From assembly GCF_010435915.1 (NCBI RefSeq), contig NZ_JAAFZH010000006.1, positions 248,001 through 312,000 on the forward strand: a stretch of 64,000 nucleotides of DNA, written 5' to 3'. This document shows positions 44,018-54,088 of this stretch, piece by piece. Every line of letters starts with the position of its first letter. Position 1 is the stretch's first letter. The notes beneath the pieces are model-generated. The model was not told the DNA's origin, made no database searches, and saw only the letters and a program-made list of their open reading frames with translations. The DNA comes from Spirosoma terrae. GTDB lineage: Bacteria > Bacteroidota > Bacteroidia > Cytophagales > Spirosomataceae. The position numbers and the translations under genes were made by a program.

Positions 44018-45616
44018 CTAAGCCAACTGATACTGGGGTAGGTTCATAAGGTATTTATATAAGCTTTTCAGCTTCTTCTGCACGTTATTACGGTTAGCGG
44101 CATCATCCGGTCTGGCCGTCAGATTCGTCCAGGCTTGCGTCCAGTAATGATCCGACATGGTATCCTGCAACCCCGACAATAAGATGCTGCTTTTTATATA
44201 TTGCTTATCCTTATCGGGCAACTCGATCATATAAAGCCGCTGAACAGCATCGTCAATGAGCGCAACCGGATCAGCCGGATTGGGTAAAGCCTGCGTGTAG
44301 GCCATCACATCGATCAGTAGCTTATTACCGTTCCGATTGATATTTCCGTTGATCATACCATCGGAAAATACATTGCGTTTGGGTAAGGTATCTGAATTGA
44401 CCCATATTCTATCGAACATAGGTGCCTGATAATAAGCTGGCCATCCCGCCACATTAGGTGGATCGCCAATATCCTGCTGCATATCGGCCGTCCTATTTTG
44501 AACAGCCTGCCACAACCCATACTGGTCGACATAGTTTGCTGTTTGTGGAAACGAAACGCCAAACTCCCGACAGAGCCCAATCGTATAGTCCAGCGGACTC
44601 TTTATCATGGCTCCTCGATTGGCTGCGTCAAAAAAATGCTGACTCCCAAACAATTCCCGCAAAACGGGCTTGATTTCGTACTTATTGGCCCGAAATACCT
44701 CAGCTAGAGGTCCTATCACCGTAGCCTCGGTCGCATCATCGATCTGGTGATAGACAAAAAACCGATACAACTTCCGACAGATAAATCGAGCCACTTCATC
44801 CTGGGCAAAGATCATCGTCAATAGATCGTCCAACTCCTGCTCACCCTCTGGACCTCGACGGCCCTTTATCGTAGTGTTGCCGTAAAACTCCGAAAATGTT
44901 TTATCGGAACTATCGTGACGGCCCGGATCGAAAAGGCTCACAAACGTAGTGGTGTCATTCCGAAAGCCGGTTAATACTTTAGCCGCTGCCTTCACGTCGG
45001 CCTCCGTGTAGTGAGAACCAGGCCCTTTTCCCACCGTAAACAACTCCTGAAGCTCACGGCCATAGTTTTCGTCGGGTGCTTTTTTATTACTGGCTGTTCC
45101 GTTCAGATACTTCAACATGGCCGGGTCTTTGGTAACAGCTTTTACGAGTTCCTTAAAATTTCCGAGCGCGTACTGACGTAACAGGATATTGTGCCGGTAA
45201 CACATCAGCGCATTATCGATCATGTTGGTCTGAGTAGCAAAATGATTATGCCAGAATATGACCATTTTTTCTCGGAGGGTTCGATTCTGATTGACCATTA
45301 ACCCAATCCACCACGATTTAAATGAATTCTTCCGACGATAGTTGTTCATACCATCATAGTTAATCGAGGTTGTCCAGGTTTCGCCGGGCAAAATTTCGTC
45401 GTCGGTGAATTTGTCGTCGTTATAGTTATTAATGGGAGGAGCAGGTGCAGGCTCGTCGGCCAGCAGCGTGCCCAAAGCCTTTCGAAGACTGAGTGTCTGG
45501 ACATACGCTACGTCCTCTGGCTTAGCGCCAAACATGGTACGTTTTAGCAGATGCTTTACATCCTCAACAGTCCACTTTCCGCGAAAGGGCTCCAGTCGTT
45601 TTGTAGGCTCCATCAT
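44018..45616 (-). CDS. DUF1800 family protein
   Basis: 532 residues. 'VKHLLKRTMFGAKPEDV', 'MVIFWHNHFAT', 'NYGRELQELFTVG' and 'PPNVAGWPAYYQA' are typical of DUF1800, which is nearly always encoded with DUF1501. No signal peptide is obvious. The pair is widespread, and its biochemical function is unknown. Two adjacent ATGs (45616, 45613) could start it. Confidence 0.92.
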   Translation of the reverse strand: MMEPTKRLEPFRGKWTVEDVKHLLKRTMFGAKPEDVAYVQTLSLRKALGTLLADEPAPAPPINNYNDDKFTDDEILPGETWTTSINYDGMNNYRRKNSFKSWWIGLMVNQNRTLREKMVIFWHNHFATQTNMIDNALMCYRHNILLRQYALGNFKELVKAVTKDPAMLKYLNGTASNKKAPDENYGRELQELFTVGKGPGSHYTEADVKAAAKVLTGFRNDTTTFVSLFDPGRHDSSDKTFSEFYGNTTIKGRRGPEGEQELDDLLTMIFAQDEVARFICRKLYRFFVYHQIDDATEATVIGPLAEVFRANKYEIKPVLRELFGSQHFFDAANRGAMIKSPLDYTIGLCREFGVSFPQTANYVDQYGLWQAVQNRTADMQQDIGDPPNVAGWPAYYQAPMFDRIWVNSDTLPKRNVFSDGMINGNINRNGNKLLIDVMAYTQALPNPADPVALIDDAVQRLYMIELPDKDKQYIKSSILLSGLQDTMSDHYWTQAWTNLTARPDDAANRNNVQKKLKSLYKYLMNLPQYQLA

Positions 45617-45875
45617 CTTTATAACCTTACTTCGGTAGGCAACTTAGTAGATACAGACCTATAGTTAAACAGTGAATTCGGGCAAATAGCGCGTTTTTAA
45701 TTAAAGTTTAACTGTCCCATTGGCTCAATCAGCAGCCTTTCTTGCCACTCATCCTGTCATACAACCACTGCAGTAGTTTGCATTACATAGTACCATCCAC
45801 AGCCTATATCTTTGTTTCACCAATCGGAAATAATCCGGCTGGAAACAAAACAGAAACAGACAAAACAACATAGCC

Positions 45876-46271
45876 ATGAAAACCTCCATCAAATCTCTGC
45901 TTTTCGCCCTTTCTCTGAGCGCTGTTACATCATTTGCTGCTTTTGCTGACGTAAAACCCGAACGTCCAGCCCAGGTGGCCGCTTTTAAATCCAGTGTTTT
46001 CCCAACCATCGATGGCAAGCTGAGAATTTCGCTCGACAAAGAAATAGGTGGTCCAGTTGATATTCGCTTGAAGAACGACGAAGGCGCGGTCGTATATAAT
46101 CACCACCTCGACAAAAAAGATACCCAATATCGTACGAGACTCAATTTGAGCGAGCTGCCCGATGGTACGTATCAGGTAGAAATTACGAATGGTACCGAAA
46201 TCAGTACGCAGTCAATCACAATCTCGACTAAAAAACCAACAACGCCTACTCGCCTTGTTGCTCTCAATTAA
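45876..46271 (+). CDS. Small secreted beta-sandwich protein
   Basis: 131 residues: a signal peptide ('LLFALSLSAVTSFAAFA') then a single beta-rich domain with 'LSELPDGTYQVEITNG', which resembles the C-terminal beta-sandwich of T9SS/DUF3244-like proteins. It may be a periplasmic or secreted structural protein; function unknown. A TATCTTTG -7 box lies at 45807-45814. Confidence 0.75.
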   Translation: MKTSIKSLLFALSLSAVTSFAAFADVKPERPAQVAAFKSSVFPTIDGKLRISLDKEIGGPVDIRLKNDEGAVVYNHHLDKKDTQYRTRLNLSELPDGTYQVEITNGTEISTQSITISTKKPTTPTRLVALN

Positions 46272-46290
46272 CGGTTTGCACAGAGTATGT

Positions 46291-46325
46291 AAAAATCCCC
46301 ACAAGCCTTGCTTGTGGGGATTTTT
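46291..46325. terminator. 16-bp stem bidirectional terminator
   Basis: AAAAATCCCCACAAGC (46291-46306) pairs with 46310-46325, loop CTT, T5 then CTTTT. Between convergent genes. Confidence 0.93.
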
Positions 46326-46366
46326 CTTTTGCCTGCAGATAGAAAAGAAGTAAATCCGTTAACCGC

Positions 46367-47443
46367 TCAAAATACGCCTGGCCTTCCTACTAGTAAACGG
46401 CTGATGGGCCGATAATCGACAAAATCAATATCGGGCGCTACGTAGCCTGGTTTTACCGGTTCTTCTTTTACCAGATCCGTACTTAGGTATTTCTTATTGC
46501 TATCACACAGAATGGTAACCACTTTGGCAGCCGGCCCTAATTCCCGCTGAAGATTGATCGCTCCAACCAGATTGGCACCCGATGAAATACCAACGGCAAC
46601 GCCCAGTTGCATGGCCAATTTCTGCGCTACTAGAATTGAATCCCCATCGCTAGCCTGAACTACTTTGTCCAGCTCTTCCAGTTTGAGTATATCAGGAATA
46701 AATTCATCGAAAAAACCCTGAATCCGATGCGTCCCCGTTTTATAACCAACTGATAACGTTGGCGATTCGGCAGGCTCCAACGGATGAACCCGAATGTCTG
46801 GCTTCCGTGATTTTAAATAACGGCCAACGCCCATCACCGTTCCGCCCGTTCCGACACCAGCCACAAACGCATCGGGTGTTACATCAACGCCCTGCATCTG
46901 AAGCCATATTTCTTTGCCGGTAGTCAACCGGTGGGCCTCCGCATTATATTGATTGGCGAATTGCCGGGGCAGAAAAACGTGCGGATCAGCAGCCGACATT
47001 TCTTCTGACCGACGGATGGCACCCAAAAAGCCACCTTCTTCTTTCGTAAACAAAATTATATCGGCCCCCAGACTACGTATAATATCGATACGTTCCTGAC
47101 TGATTCCGGCGGGCATTATAATCGTTACGGGATGTCCAAGCGCCCGCCCAACAGCCGAGAAGGCAATTCCCGAGCTACCACTGGTTGCTTCAACAATACG
47201 GTCCCCCGGCTGAATATTCCCCTGACGATACGCCTGATGGAGCACATGTAAGGCCATTCGGTCCTTCATACTACCCGTCAGGTTGTAATGTTCACATTTG
47301 ACATAGATTGATCTGGGTTGCCCCCGATCGGTATAAAACAGTTCGAGCATAGGCGTGTTGCCAACAAGATGCCAGAGATGCTCAAATTTTTCCTGAACAG
47401 GTGCAGTAAGCGCGGTGTCGATGGCTGAATTCATACGAGACAA
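46367..47443 (-). CDS. PLP-dependent cysteine synthase family protein
   Basis: 358 residues, fold-type II PLP enzyme. The PLP Lys is K60 in 'LTGSMKDRMAL'. 'EATSGSSGIA' is the substrate loop and 'GVGTGGTVMGVGRYL' binds phosphate. The protein is longer than typical CysK by about 40 C-terminal residues. It makes cysteine or a related beta-substituted alanine; a cystathionine beta-synthase-like role cannot be excluded. It is divergent from the metal efflux operon. Confidence 0.88.
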   Translation of the reverse strand: MSRMNSAIDTALTAPVQEKFEHLWHLVGNTPMLELFYTDRGQPRSIYVKCEHYNLTGSMKDRMALHVLHQAYRQGNIQPGDRIVEATSGSSGIAFSAVGRALGHPVTIIMPAGISQERIDIIRSLGADIILFTKEEGGFLGAIRRSEEMSAADPHVFLPRQFANQYNAEAHRLTTGKEIWLQMQGVDVTPDAFVAGVGTGGTVMGVGRYLKSRKPDIRVHPLEPAESPTLSVGYKTGTHRIQGFFDEFIPDILKLEELDKVVQASDGDSILVAQKLAMQLGVAVGISSGANLVGAINLQRELGPAAKVVTILCDSNKKYLSTDLVKEEPVKPGYVAPDIDFVDYRPISRLLVGRPGVF

Positions 47444-47667
47444 TATACGGGGCCGTTATCTTTTTTAGCTACGAACAAACAAAGTAATCTGATCGAGCTC
47501 GAAATTGCGATAGAGCCGATAGTAGATAACTATTATTCTTCCATAAGAGATACTTAATTAAGGAATTTTACAAATCTAGAGTAAGTATATTTAACACGTT
47601 TTTAATTGATCAGCTGGCCATATTCCTTTCTATGCGTTGTTACTTTGCCGGGTAATAATAGGATCGA

Positions 47668-48951
47668 ATGTTGTTCAACAAACTCACGTGCTACCTATTC
47701 AGCATGAGCTTACTGAGTCTGACCGCTTCAGCTCAGCCAACAATTACCTTACGACAGGCTCTCCAACAAGTGCGAACAAACAGTCCTGTTCTGCGGATCG
47801 AGCGCCTGAACGTTAATGCTGCTCAAGCCGATCAGGTAACGGCCAATCTGCGCCCTAACCCATCACTGAATAACCAGACGCTCATCCAGCTAACGCCTAC
47901 CCCAGGTGCCGAAGCCGTAGGTCCTTTCAGCCGACAGCGACGTCAGTTCTGGATACAAGCAACTAAGGAGTTCGATATTCACAATAAGCGGCAGTATCGC
48001 AATCAATTTGCCGAAGCCAATACCAACCTGGCGGTTCAGAACGTAGCAGAAACAGAACGAAACCTGCTCTTCGATGCGGCTAACCGTTATCTGGATGCCT
48101 GGTATGCGCGCGTTCAGCTAAACCTGTTGCAACGAGCCAAGGCGAACGTCGATACGTTGGTAAAACTCAATCAGGTTCGACTGAAGAATCTGGTTATCAG
48201 CACAACCGACCTGACGCGGACTCAGCTTATTTCGGATCAGTACGACATTCAGACCCGCACTGCCCGGCAGGATCTCGCCAATCGATTGAATGAATTGCGA
48301 TTAGCGCTGGGAACGACCGACAGTATCAATGTAGCCATGAATGATTCCGTCGTTAGTCCGTCGGTAGTGAACCCGCTGGGACATCTGCCCAACGTAACAG
48401 TAAGCGAAGATAGTCTACTCCAGTTAGCGGCCACCTCTCGTACCGATGTCAAAGTAGCCGCAGCCAGTCTGGAAGCGGCCCGACGTAACGTCGATCTACA
48501 GCAGGTACTGGCCAAACCACGTAACGAAGCCGGTTTTATCTGGAACCCACAGAATGCTATTCCTTATGCCGGTATTTTCCTGACGATAGAACTACCGGTG
48601 TATAGTAGAAATCAGGGGGAAATTCAAAAATCCAGGGTACTCCAGGAACAAACCGGCCAGGCAGCGGCCCTTGTTCAGGCCCGTATCCGATCTGAAGTCG
48701 AAACCGCGTATCAGTCGTTCATCACCAGTCGCCGGAATATTGACCGATATAGCGGCATTCGGCGGGATGCCGATCAGGTACTAGCCTCTGTGCGGTATGC
48801 CTATCTGCGTGGAGCCACTACGCTGATCGATCTGCTTCAGGCCGAAAGCTCCTGGTTCGATACCCAAACTGCTTACTATCAAACACTTTATACGTACCGT
48901 CAGAACTACGTTCGTTTGCTCTACGTAACGGGCGAGATCAATTCCTATTAA
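47668..48951 (+). CDS. TolC-family outer-membrane channel (CzcC-like)
   Basis: 427 residues: signal peptide ending 'TASAQ', then the duplicated OEP helical domain ('TLRQALQQVRTNSPVL', 'RSEVETAYQSFITSRRNI'). It forms the outer-membrane exit duct. First gene of the CBA operon, with only one base between its stop and the adaptor gene's ATG. Confidence 0.9.
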   Translation: MLFNKLTCYLFSMSLLSLTASAQPTITLRQALQQVRTNSPVLRIERLNVNAAQADQVTANLRPNPSLNNQTLIQLTPTPGAEAVGPFSRQRRQFWIQATKEFDIHNKRQYRNQFAEANTNLAVQNVAETERNLLFDAANRYLDAWYARVQLNLLQRAKANVDTLVKLNQVRLKNLVISTTDLTRTQLISDQYDIQTRTARQDLANRLNELRLALGTTDSINVAMNDSVVSPSVVNPLGHLPNVTVSEDSLLQLAATSRTDVKVAAASLEAARRNVDLQQVLAKPRNEAGFIWNPQNAIPYAGIFLTIELPVYSRNQGEIQKSRVLQEQTGQAAALVQARIRSEVETAYQSFITSRRNIDRYSGIRRDADQVLASVRYAYLRGATTLIDLLQAESSWFDTQTAYYQTLYTYRQNYVRLLYVTGEINSY

Positions 48952-48952
48952 G

Positions 48953-49912
48953 ATGAAAGTTTTTCATATCCTGTTCATAGCGCTCTTCCTGTTCACAAGT
49001 TGCAAGGACAAAGCCAAACCCGTTACGCAGGCCATACCTCGCCCAACCGTCAGTCCGGATGGCGTTCGAATCAGCTTTCCGGATTCAGCGATGATCCGGT
49101 CGTTTGCCACCGAACCAACTCATTCTGAAACCATCCGAACCGACTTTGCGGCACCCGGACACGTAGCGGCTATGGTCCTAAAATCCAGCGAAAATCCATC
49201 GGAACGACTGGTTCTGTTCGACGACCCCAGCTTGTCGAATAACTACACGGCCATTCTGCAACACCGAATTAATATTCAGACCGAACGCGGTAATCTCGAA
49301 CGGGTAAAAGACTTGCAAGTGCATGGCGCAGCATCGGGCAAGGAAGTTATTGAAGCCCAAACTCGACTGGCAAACGAAGAAGCAGCCATTATTGCGGATG
49401 AAGCCACGTTAAAACTAGCGGGCTTCGACCCGGAGGAGCTTCGTCATGCCCGCCCGAATACCATACTGGTCGTATGCGAAATCCCGGAAAATCAGTTTGG
49501 TATGATCACCAAAGGGCTACCGTGTATCCTCAACTTCACCTCATTCCCCAATGAACGGTTTCCGGGACGTATCGACAACGTAAATGATTACGTCGATAAC
49601 ACAACCCGCCAGATTAAGCTTCGTATTTCGGTTCCGAACCCGGATGGCCGACTCAAGGCTGGCATGTTTGCTACGGTCGCTTTTGGCGTTACAGAAGGCA
49701 ATTTCATGACGGTATCCCGCGATGCTGTTGTTACGGTGCAGGGCCGTGACTACGTCTTTGTCAAAACGGCGCCACTCGTTATTGAGCGTCGGGCGGTACA
49801 GCTTGGCCAGCAACGGGCAGGCCGCATTGTGGTGCTTAGCGGCTTAAAAGAAAACGAGCCCGTTACGGTCGTCAACACCATGCAGTTAAAAGGCCTAAGC
49901 TTTGGCTATTAG
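48953..49912 (+). CDS. RND efflux periplasmic adaptor (CzcB-like lipoprotein)
   Basis: 319 residues. Lipobox 'LFLFTSCKDK' indicates membrane anchoring through a lipidated Cys. A short helical hairpin ('ASGKEVIEAQTRLANEEAAI' region) and beta-barrel ('KAGMFATVAFGV') complete the fold. It joins the inner pump to the TolC channel. It is short for a CzcB, and I see no His-rich metal domain. Confidence 0.87.
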   Translation: MKVFHILFIALFLFTSCKDKAKPVTQAIPRPTVSPDGVRISFPDSAMIRSFATEPTHSETIRTDFAAPGHVAAMVLKSSENPSERLVLFDDPSLSNNYTAILQHRINIQTERGNLERVKDLQVHGAASGKEVIEAQTRLANEEAAIIADEATLKLAGFDPEELRHARPNTILVVCEIPENQFGMITKGLPCILNFTSFPNERFPGRIDNVNDYVDNTTRQIKLRISVPNPDGRLKAGMFATVAFGVTEGNFMTVSRDAVVTVQGRDYVFVKTAPLVIERRAVQLGQQRAGRIVVLSGLKENEPVTVVNTMQLKGLSFGY

Positions 49913-49976
49913 TGATTTAGAGAGTGGCGCTGGCCTTGGTAACCCATCACTGGCTGGCTGCTAACATCCTTTACGT

Positions 49977-52900
49977 ATGATTCAGAAATTAATCACATTT
50001 TCTCTCAAAAACCGCTGGATTATTGTCGGGCTGGCTATTGCGGTAATGGGGCTGGGTTTATGGTGTTTCAAACTGCTCAAGATTGAAGCGTACCCGGATA
50101 TTGCGGATACCAACGTCATTGTTATTGCCAAATACGATGGTCGGGCCGCCGAAGAAGTAGAACAGCAGGTGACGATTCCCATCGAACGGGTTTTGAATAA
50201 CGTACCACACGTAACCGACCGCCGATCTCGTACTATCTTCGGCTTATCAGTCGTACAGCTCAACTTCGATGAGACGGTTACCGATTATTTTGCCCGTCAG
50301 CAAATTATCGAACGACTGAGTAATGCTCAGTTGCCCGACGGCGTTGAACCTGAGCTGGCTCCACTCACTACGGCCGTAGGCGAAATTTACCGGTACGTGA
50401 TCGAAGCGCCCCCGAGCATGACGCCTATGCAACTGCGCGACTTGCAGGACTGGACCATTATTCCTCAATTGCTTCAGGTACCGGGCATAGCCGACGTAAC
50501 CACGTTTGGTGGACCAATCAAGCAATATCAGGTTATTCCTGATCCGGCCAAACTTCGCAAGTTCGATCTGACGTTACAGGACGTTATTCAGGCCGTTCAG
50601 AACAACAACCAGAATACAGGCGGGAACGTCATTTCGCGGGGTGGTCAGGGTTTTGCGGTCAGGGGGTTAGGAGCCCTGAAATCGCCGGAAGATATTCAAA
50701 ATATTGTCCTGAAAACGAATGAAGGCGTTCCCGTACTCGTTCGCGACGTAGCGAGCGTAGAGATCAATCCACCGTCTCCATCCGGCATTTTGGGCTACCG
50801 CATTCCAGATGAGAAGCTGGATGTTATCGGTGCCACGGAAGGTATTGTGCTGTTACGTCGGGGTGAAAACCCGAGCGAAGTCCTTGAATTGCTTAAAGAA
50901 AAAATTGCCGATCTGGAAGCACGTGAGCTGCCTGCCGGAGTTCATCTTCGCGTACTGTACGACCGTGGTTTCCTGATCGACCACTCGCTGGAAACCGTAG
51001 CGCACACACTGATCGAAGGAATTTCTATCGTAGTTATCCTGCTGGTTCTGTTTCTGGGAAGTCTACGGGCAGCCCTGGTTGTTACGGTCACAATTCCGTT
51101 TTCGCTGCTGTTTGCCTTTATTCTGATGAAACTGGTCGGTATTCCTGCCAACCTGCTGTCGTTAGGTGCCATTGATTTTGGCATTATTGTCGACGGAGCC
51201 AGCGTGATGGCTGAGCACCTTATTCGAAAATACCGATCGGCCGGCCCAGCCGAACGAAATCAGGGCATTACCAACGTAACGGCCCGATCGGCCGGTGAAG
51301 TGGCGCGGGAAATTTTCTTTTCCGTTACCATTATCATTCTGGCCTATATGCCCATTTTGCTCATGCAGCGGGTAGAAGGTAAACTCTTCAGCCCGATGGC
51401 ACTGACACTATCCTTTGCGGTTATTGGGTCGTTGCTGTGTGCGTTAACGGTTATTCCGGTCCTGATTTCATTTGCCTTCCGCAAGGCGCTGGCTCCCGAT
51501 GGGAAACCTCTGAAAGAACATAAGAACTTTCTGCTTTCTCCGCTGGAACGTGGCTACCAGTGGTTACTCCATTCGGCGCTTTTCCGGGCTCCGCGACTCG
51601 TCGTCGGAGTTGGTATGGCGCTCGTTATGGTTATGATTGGATTTGGCCTGAAACTAGGCACGGAGTTTCTGCCCGAACTCGACGAAGGCTCTATTTTCAT
51701 GCGGGCTTTTATGCCTTCAGGCATTACGATCCAGGAAAACGCGAAGATTGCACCAAAAATCCGCGACATCGTTGCCAAGTATAAACCCGTCAGTTTCGTT
51801 ATTACCCAATCGGGACGGAACGACGATGGGACCGACCCGTTCCCTACCGACCGCACTGAAATTCTGATCGGGCTGAAGGATTACAGTACCTGGTCGGATA
51901 GTATCTCGAAAAAAGAGATTGTTCGCCTGATGCAGAACGAGTTGCAGGAAGCCTTTCCAGGCGCTTTCTTCTCTTCGGGCCAGCCCATCATCGACCAGGT
52001 TATGGAAATCGTAACCGGAAGCGCTGCCGATCTGGCTATTTCTGTCGTCGGCAGCGATTTGTCACTGATGCGGGCCCGAGCCGATAGTATTGCTACGTTG
52101 GTGAAAGGCATGAACGGAGCCGTAGCGGTCAATATCGAGCAGGAAGGCCCTCAGGATCAGCTGGCGATACGTATTAACCGCCCTGCTGCAGCCCGCTACG
52201 GAATTAACGTACTGGAAATTGAGAATATGATCGAAGCGGCCATTGGCGGAAAAGCCATCGGCTCCATTTACGACGAAGCCAAACGCTACGATATCATTGC
52301 CCGCTTTACGCCCGAAAGTCGCGGGAGCATCGATGCTATTCGACTGCTACAGGTTCCTTCCGCGTCGGGGGCGCTGATTCCGATGAGCGAACTGGCCGAC
52401 ATTCGCTACGTTCAGGGACAAACCAATATTTACCGGATCAACGGCAAACGAATGATTACGGTACGTACCAACATTCGAGGACGCGACCAGGGCGGATTTG
52501 TTCGGGAAATCAGCCAGAAGGTGAGCGACCACGTTCATATTCCCGAAGGATACAGCGTCATTTATGGTGGTCAGTACGAAAATCTGGAACGCGCGGGCGG
52601 GCAACTGGCAATATCCATTCCGCTCACGATCGTAGTCGTCTTTTTATTCCTGTTCATGCTCTACGGCAACGTACGCGATACGTTGCTGACGCTAACCTGT
52701 TTGCTGTTTGCCCTGGCGGGCGGGATTGGTGCTCTGCTACTACGTGGCTACAACTTCAACGTATCAGCAGGCGTTGGGTTTGTATCAATTTTTGGCATTT
52801 CGGTGATGGCGGGAGTTCTGCTGGTGTCAGCGCTGAACCGCAACTTAATGGTCAGCAACAAACCGCTGATGGAGGTAGTCATCGAAACCGCCCAGGAACA

Positions 52901-53159
52901 GTTCAGAGCTATTATGGCTATCATGGTCGTTGCCATTATTGGGCTTGTACCAGCTGCTATTTCAAGCGGAATTGGCTCCGACGTGCAACGGCCACTGGCA
53001 ACGGTTATTATTGGTGGTCTGACCACTACACTGCTCTTTACGCCCCTGATCATTCCTCCTCTTTTCTATATCGTCAACAGGAAGCGGCCACGCCCGACAC
53101 CCTTAGATGCATCGGGACATCACCTTCCCCAACCGATTGAAGAAGGAACAGAGATTTAG
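49977..53159 (+). CDS. czcA: Heavy-metal RND pump, CzcA-type
   Basis: 1060 residues with twelve transmembrane helices and two large periplasmic loops. TM4 reads 'DFGIIVDGASVMAEH', carrying both Asp residues and the Glu of the divalent-cation (CzcA/CnrA) group, so Zn/Co/Ni/Cd are likelier than Cu/Ag. The first helix 'IEAYPDIADTNV' is also typical. It drives proton-coupled export from periplasm or cytosol. Last gene of the operon. Confidence 0.92.
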   Translation: MIQKLITFSLKNRWIIVGLAIAVMGLGLWCFKLLKIEAYPDIADTNVIVIAKYDGRAAEEVEQQVTIPIERVLNNVPHVTDRRSRTIFGLSVVQLNFDETVTDYFARQQIIERLSNAQLPDGVEPELAPLTTAVGEIYRYVIEAPPSMTPMQLRDLQDWTIIPQLLQVPGIADVTTFGGPIKQYQVIPDPAKLRKFDLTLQDVIQAVQNNNQNTGGNVISRGGQGFAVRGLGALKSPEDIQNIVLKTNEGVPVLVRDVASVEINPPSPSGILGYRIPDEKLDVIGATEGIVLLRRGENPSEVLELLKEKIADLEARELPAGVHLRVLYDRGFLIDHSLETVAHTLIEGISIVVILLVLFLGSLRAALVVTVTIPFSLLFAFILMKLVGIPANLLSLGAIDFGIIVDGASVMAEHLIRKYRSAGPAERNQGITNVTARSAGEVAREIFFSVTIIILAYMPILLMQRVEGKLFSPMALTLSFAVIGSLLCALTVIPVLISFAFRKALAPDGKPLKEHKNFLLSPLERGYQWLLHSALFRAPRLVVGVGMALVMVMIGFGLKLGTEFLPELDEGSIFMRAFMPSGITIQENAKIAPKIRDIVAKYKPVSFVITQSGRNDDGTDPFPTDRTEILIGLKDYSTWSDSISKKEIVRLMQNELQEAFPGAFFSSGQPIIDQVMEIVTGSAADLAISVVGSDLSLMRARADSIATLVKGMNGAVAVNIEQEGPQDQLAIRINRPAAARYGINVLEIENMIEAAIGGKAIGSIYDEAKRYDIIARFTPESRGSIDAIRLLQVPSASGALIPMSELADIRYVQGQTNIYRINGKRMITVRTNIRGRDQGGFVREISQKVSDHVHIPEGYSVIYGGQYENLERAGGQLAISIPLTIVVVFLFLFMLYGNVRDTLLTLTCLLFALAGGIGALLLRGYNFNVSAGVGFVSIFGISVMAGVLLVSALNRNLMVSNKPLMEVVIETAQEQFRAIMAIMVVAIIGLVPAAISSGIGSDVQRPLATVIIGGLTTTLLFTPLIIPPLFYIVNRKRPRPTPLDASGHHLPQPIEEGTEI

Positions 53160-53160
53160 G

Positions 53161-53233
53161 TTTTTGACAGGGTTAACAGGATGTGCTGGTATTCAAACAG
53201 ATACCTTCCTGATTCTGTTAATCCTGTCAAAAA
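53161..53233. terminator. Long imperfect inverted repeat between convergent genes
   Basis: 19-bp outer stem (53161-53179 with 53215-53233, one G-U) with an inner GGTAT/ATACC stem (53188-53192 with 53201-53205). T/A runs at the base allow termination both ways. 'GACAGGATTAACAG'-type sequence resembles a dispersed intergenic repeat. Confidence 0.75.
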
Positions 53234-53237
53234 ACCA

Positions 53238-54029
53238 CTAAAAATCAGTGTTAGCCTGTTTCAGATCGAGCTCCTTAATCCAGATATTCCGGTAAAGCAC
53301 ATCATGACCTTCGGCCTGAAGTTTTAGTCCACCAGGCGTATCGGTAATACCTTTTCCACCGTTGTTACCACCGTCTATACCCGAATTAGGTCCGCCCCAC
53401 ACCTGATTGATAGGATGATTCGTATGCGCTTTCGTACCATTTAGATAGATAGTAACCATGGCCGGTTCAACCCGTTCGCCATCTTTAAAACGGGCGGCCC
53501 GAAACTCAATGTCATACGCGTTCCATTTTCCAATGCCTGTGTAGAGTTTGTAAGGCGATGGCGATTCGTTGATAATTGCTCCCAGGCCATGCGACGTAGT
53601 ATCCCCATCAACAATCTGAATCTCGTACCGATTTTGCAGGTACACGCCACTGTTGCCACCGGGTTTGCTAACGTAAAACTCTACGTGCAGGCGAAAATCG
53701 CGGTACGTTTTCTTGGTAACAATATCGGCAGCACCATATTTCCCGCCCGCAGCCGATGGGTCGTTGCTGTTCATAACCGTACCGCTCCCAGCCGGGTCTT
53801 TTTCAATGGCCCACTTAATGGGCAACGTAGCAGCTAGCCGAGGACCTTCCCAATACGTCCATTTTTCATCGAGCATCTTACGCGACCCATCAAATATAAC
53901 TTCGGCCCCTTTAGGCGCTTTGGTACCAACTCCCAACTGGGCATAGGCTGGTGCAAAAAGGCTCAACGTAACACAAACAGCCAGTCCGGCATCACGTAGC
54001 GCTGTCGATAATCGTCCAGATAGATTCAT
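53238..54029 (-). CDS. DUF1080 (3-keto-disaccharide hydrolase-like) secreted protein
   Basis: 263 residues with a signal peptide ('AVCVTLSLFAPAYAQ'), then a single concanavalin-like DUF1080 domain: 'FRLHVEFYVSKPGGNSGVYLQ' (core FYVSKPGGNSGVYLQ), 'YEIQIVD' and 'GGLKLQAEGHDVLYRNIWIKEL'. Family members cleave 3-keto-glycosides. No oxidoreductase partner is nearby. Confidence 0.9.
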   Translation of the reverse strand: MNLSGRLSTALRDAGLAVCVTLSLFAPAYAQLGVGTKAPKGAEVIFDGSRKMLDEKWTYWEGPRLAATLPIKWAIEKDPAGSGTVMNSNDPSAAGGKYGAADIVTKKTYRDFRLHVEFYVSKPGGNSGVYLQNRYEIQIVDGDTTSHGLGAIINESPSPYKLYTGIGKWNAYDIEFRAARFKDGERVEPAMVTIYLNGTKAHTNHPINQVWGGPNSGIDGGNNGGKGITDTPGGLKLQAEGHDVLYRNIWIKELDLKQANTDF

Positions 54030-54088
54030 CCAATTGAGGTTTCTTTTTATAGAGAAGTATTTTGACCTGTTTATCTAACCTAGAAACG

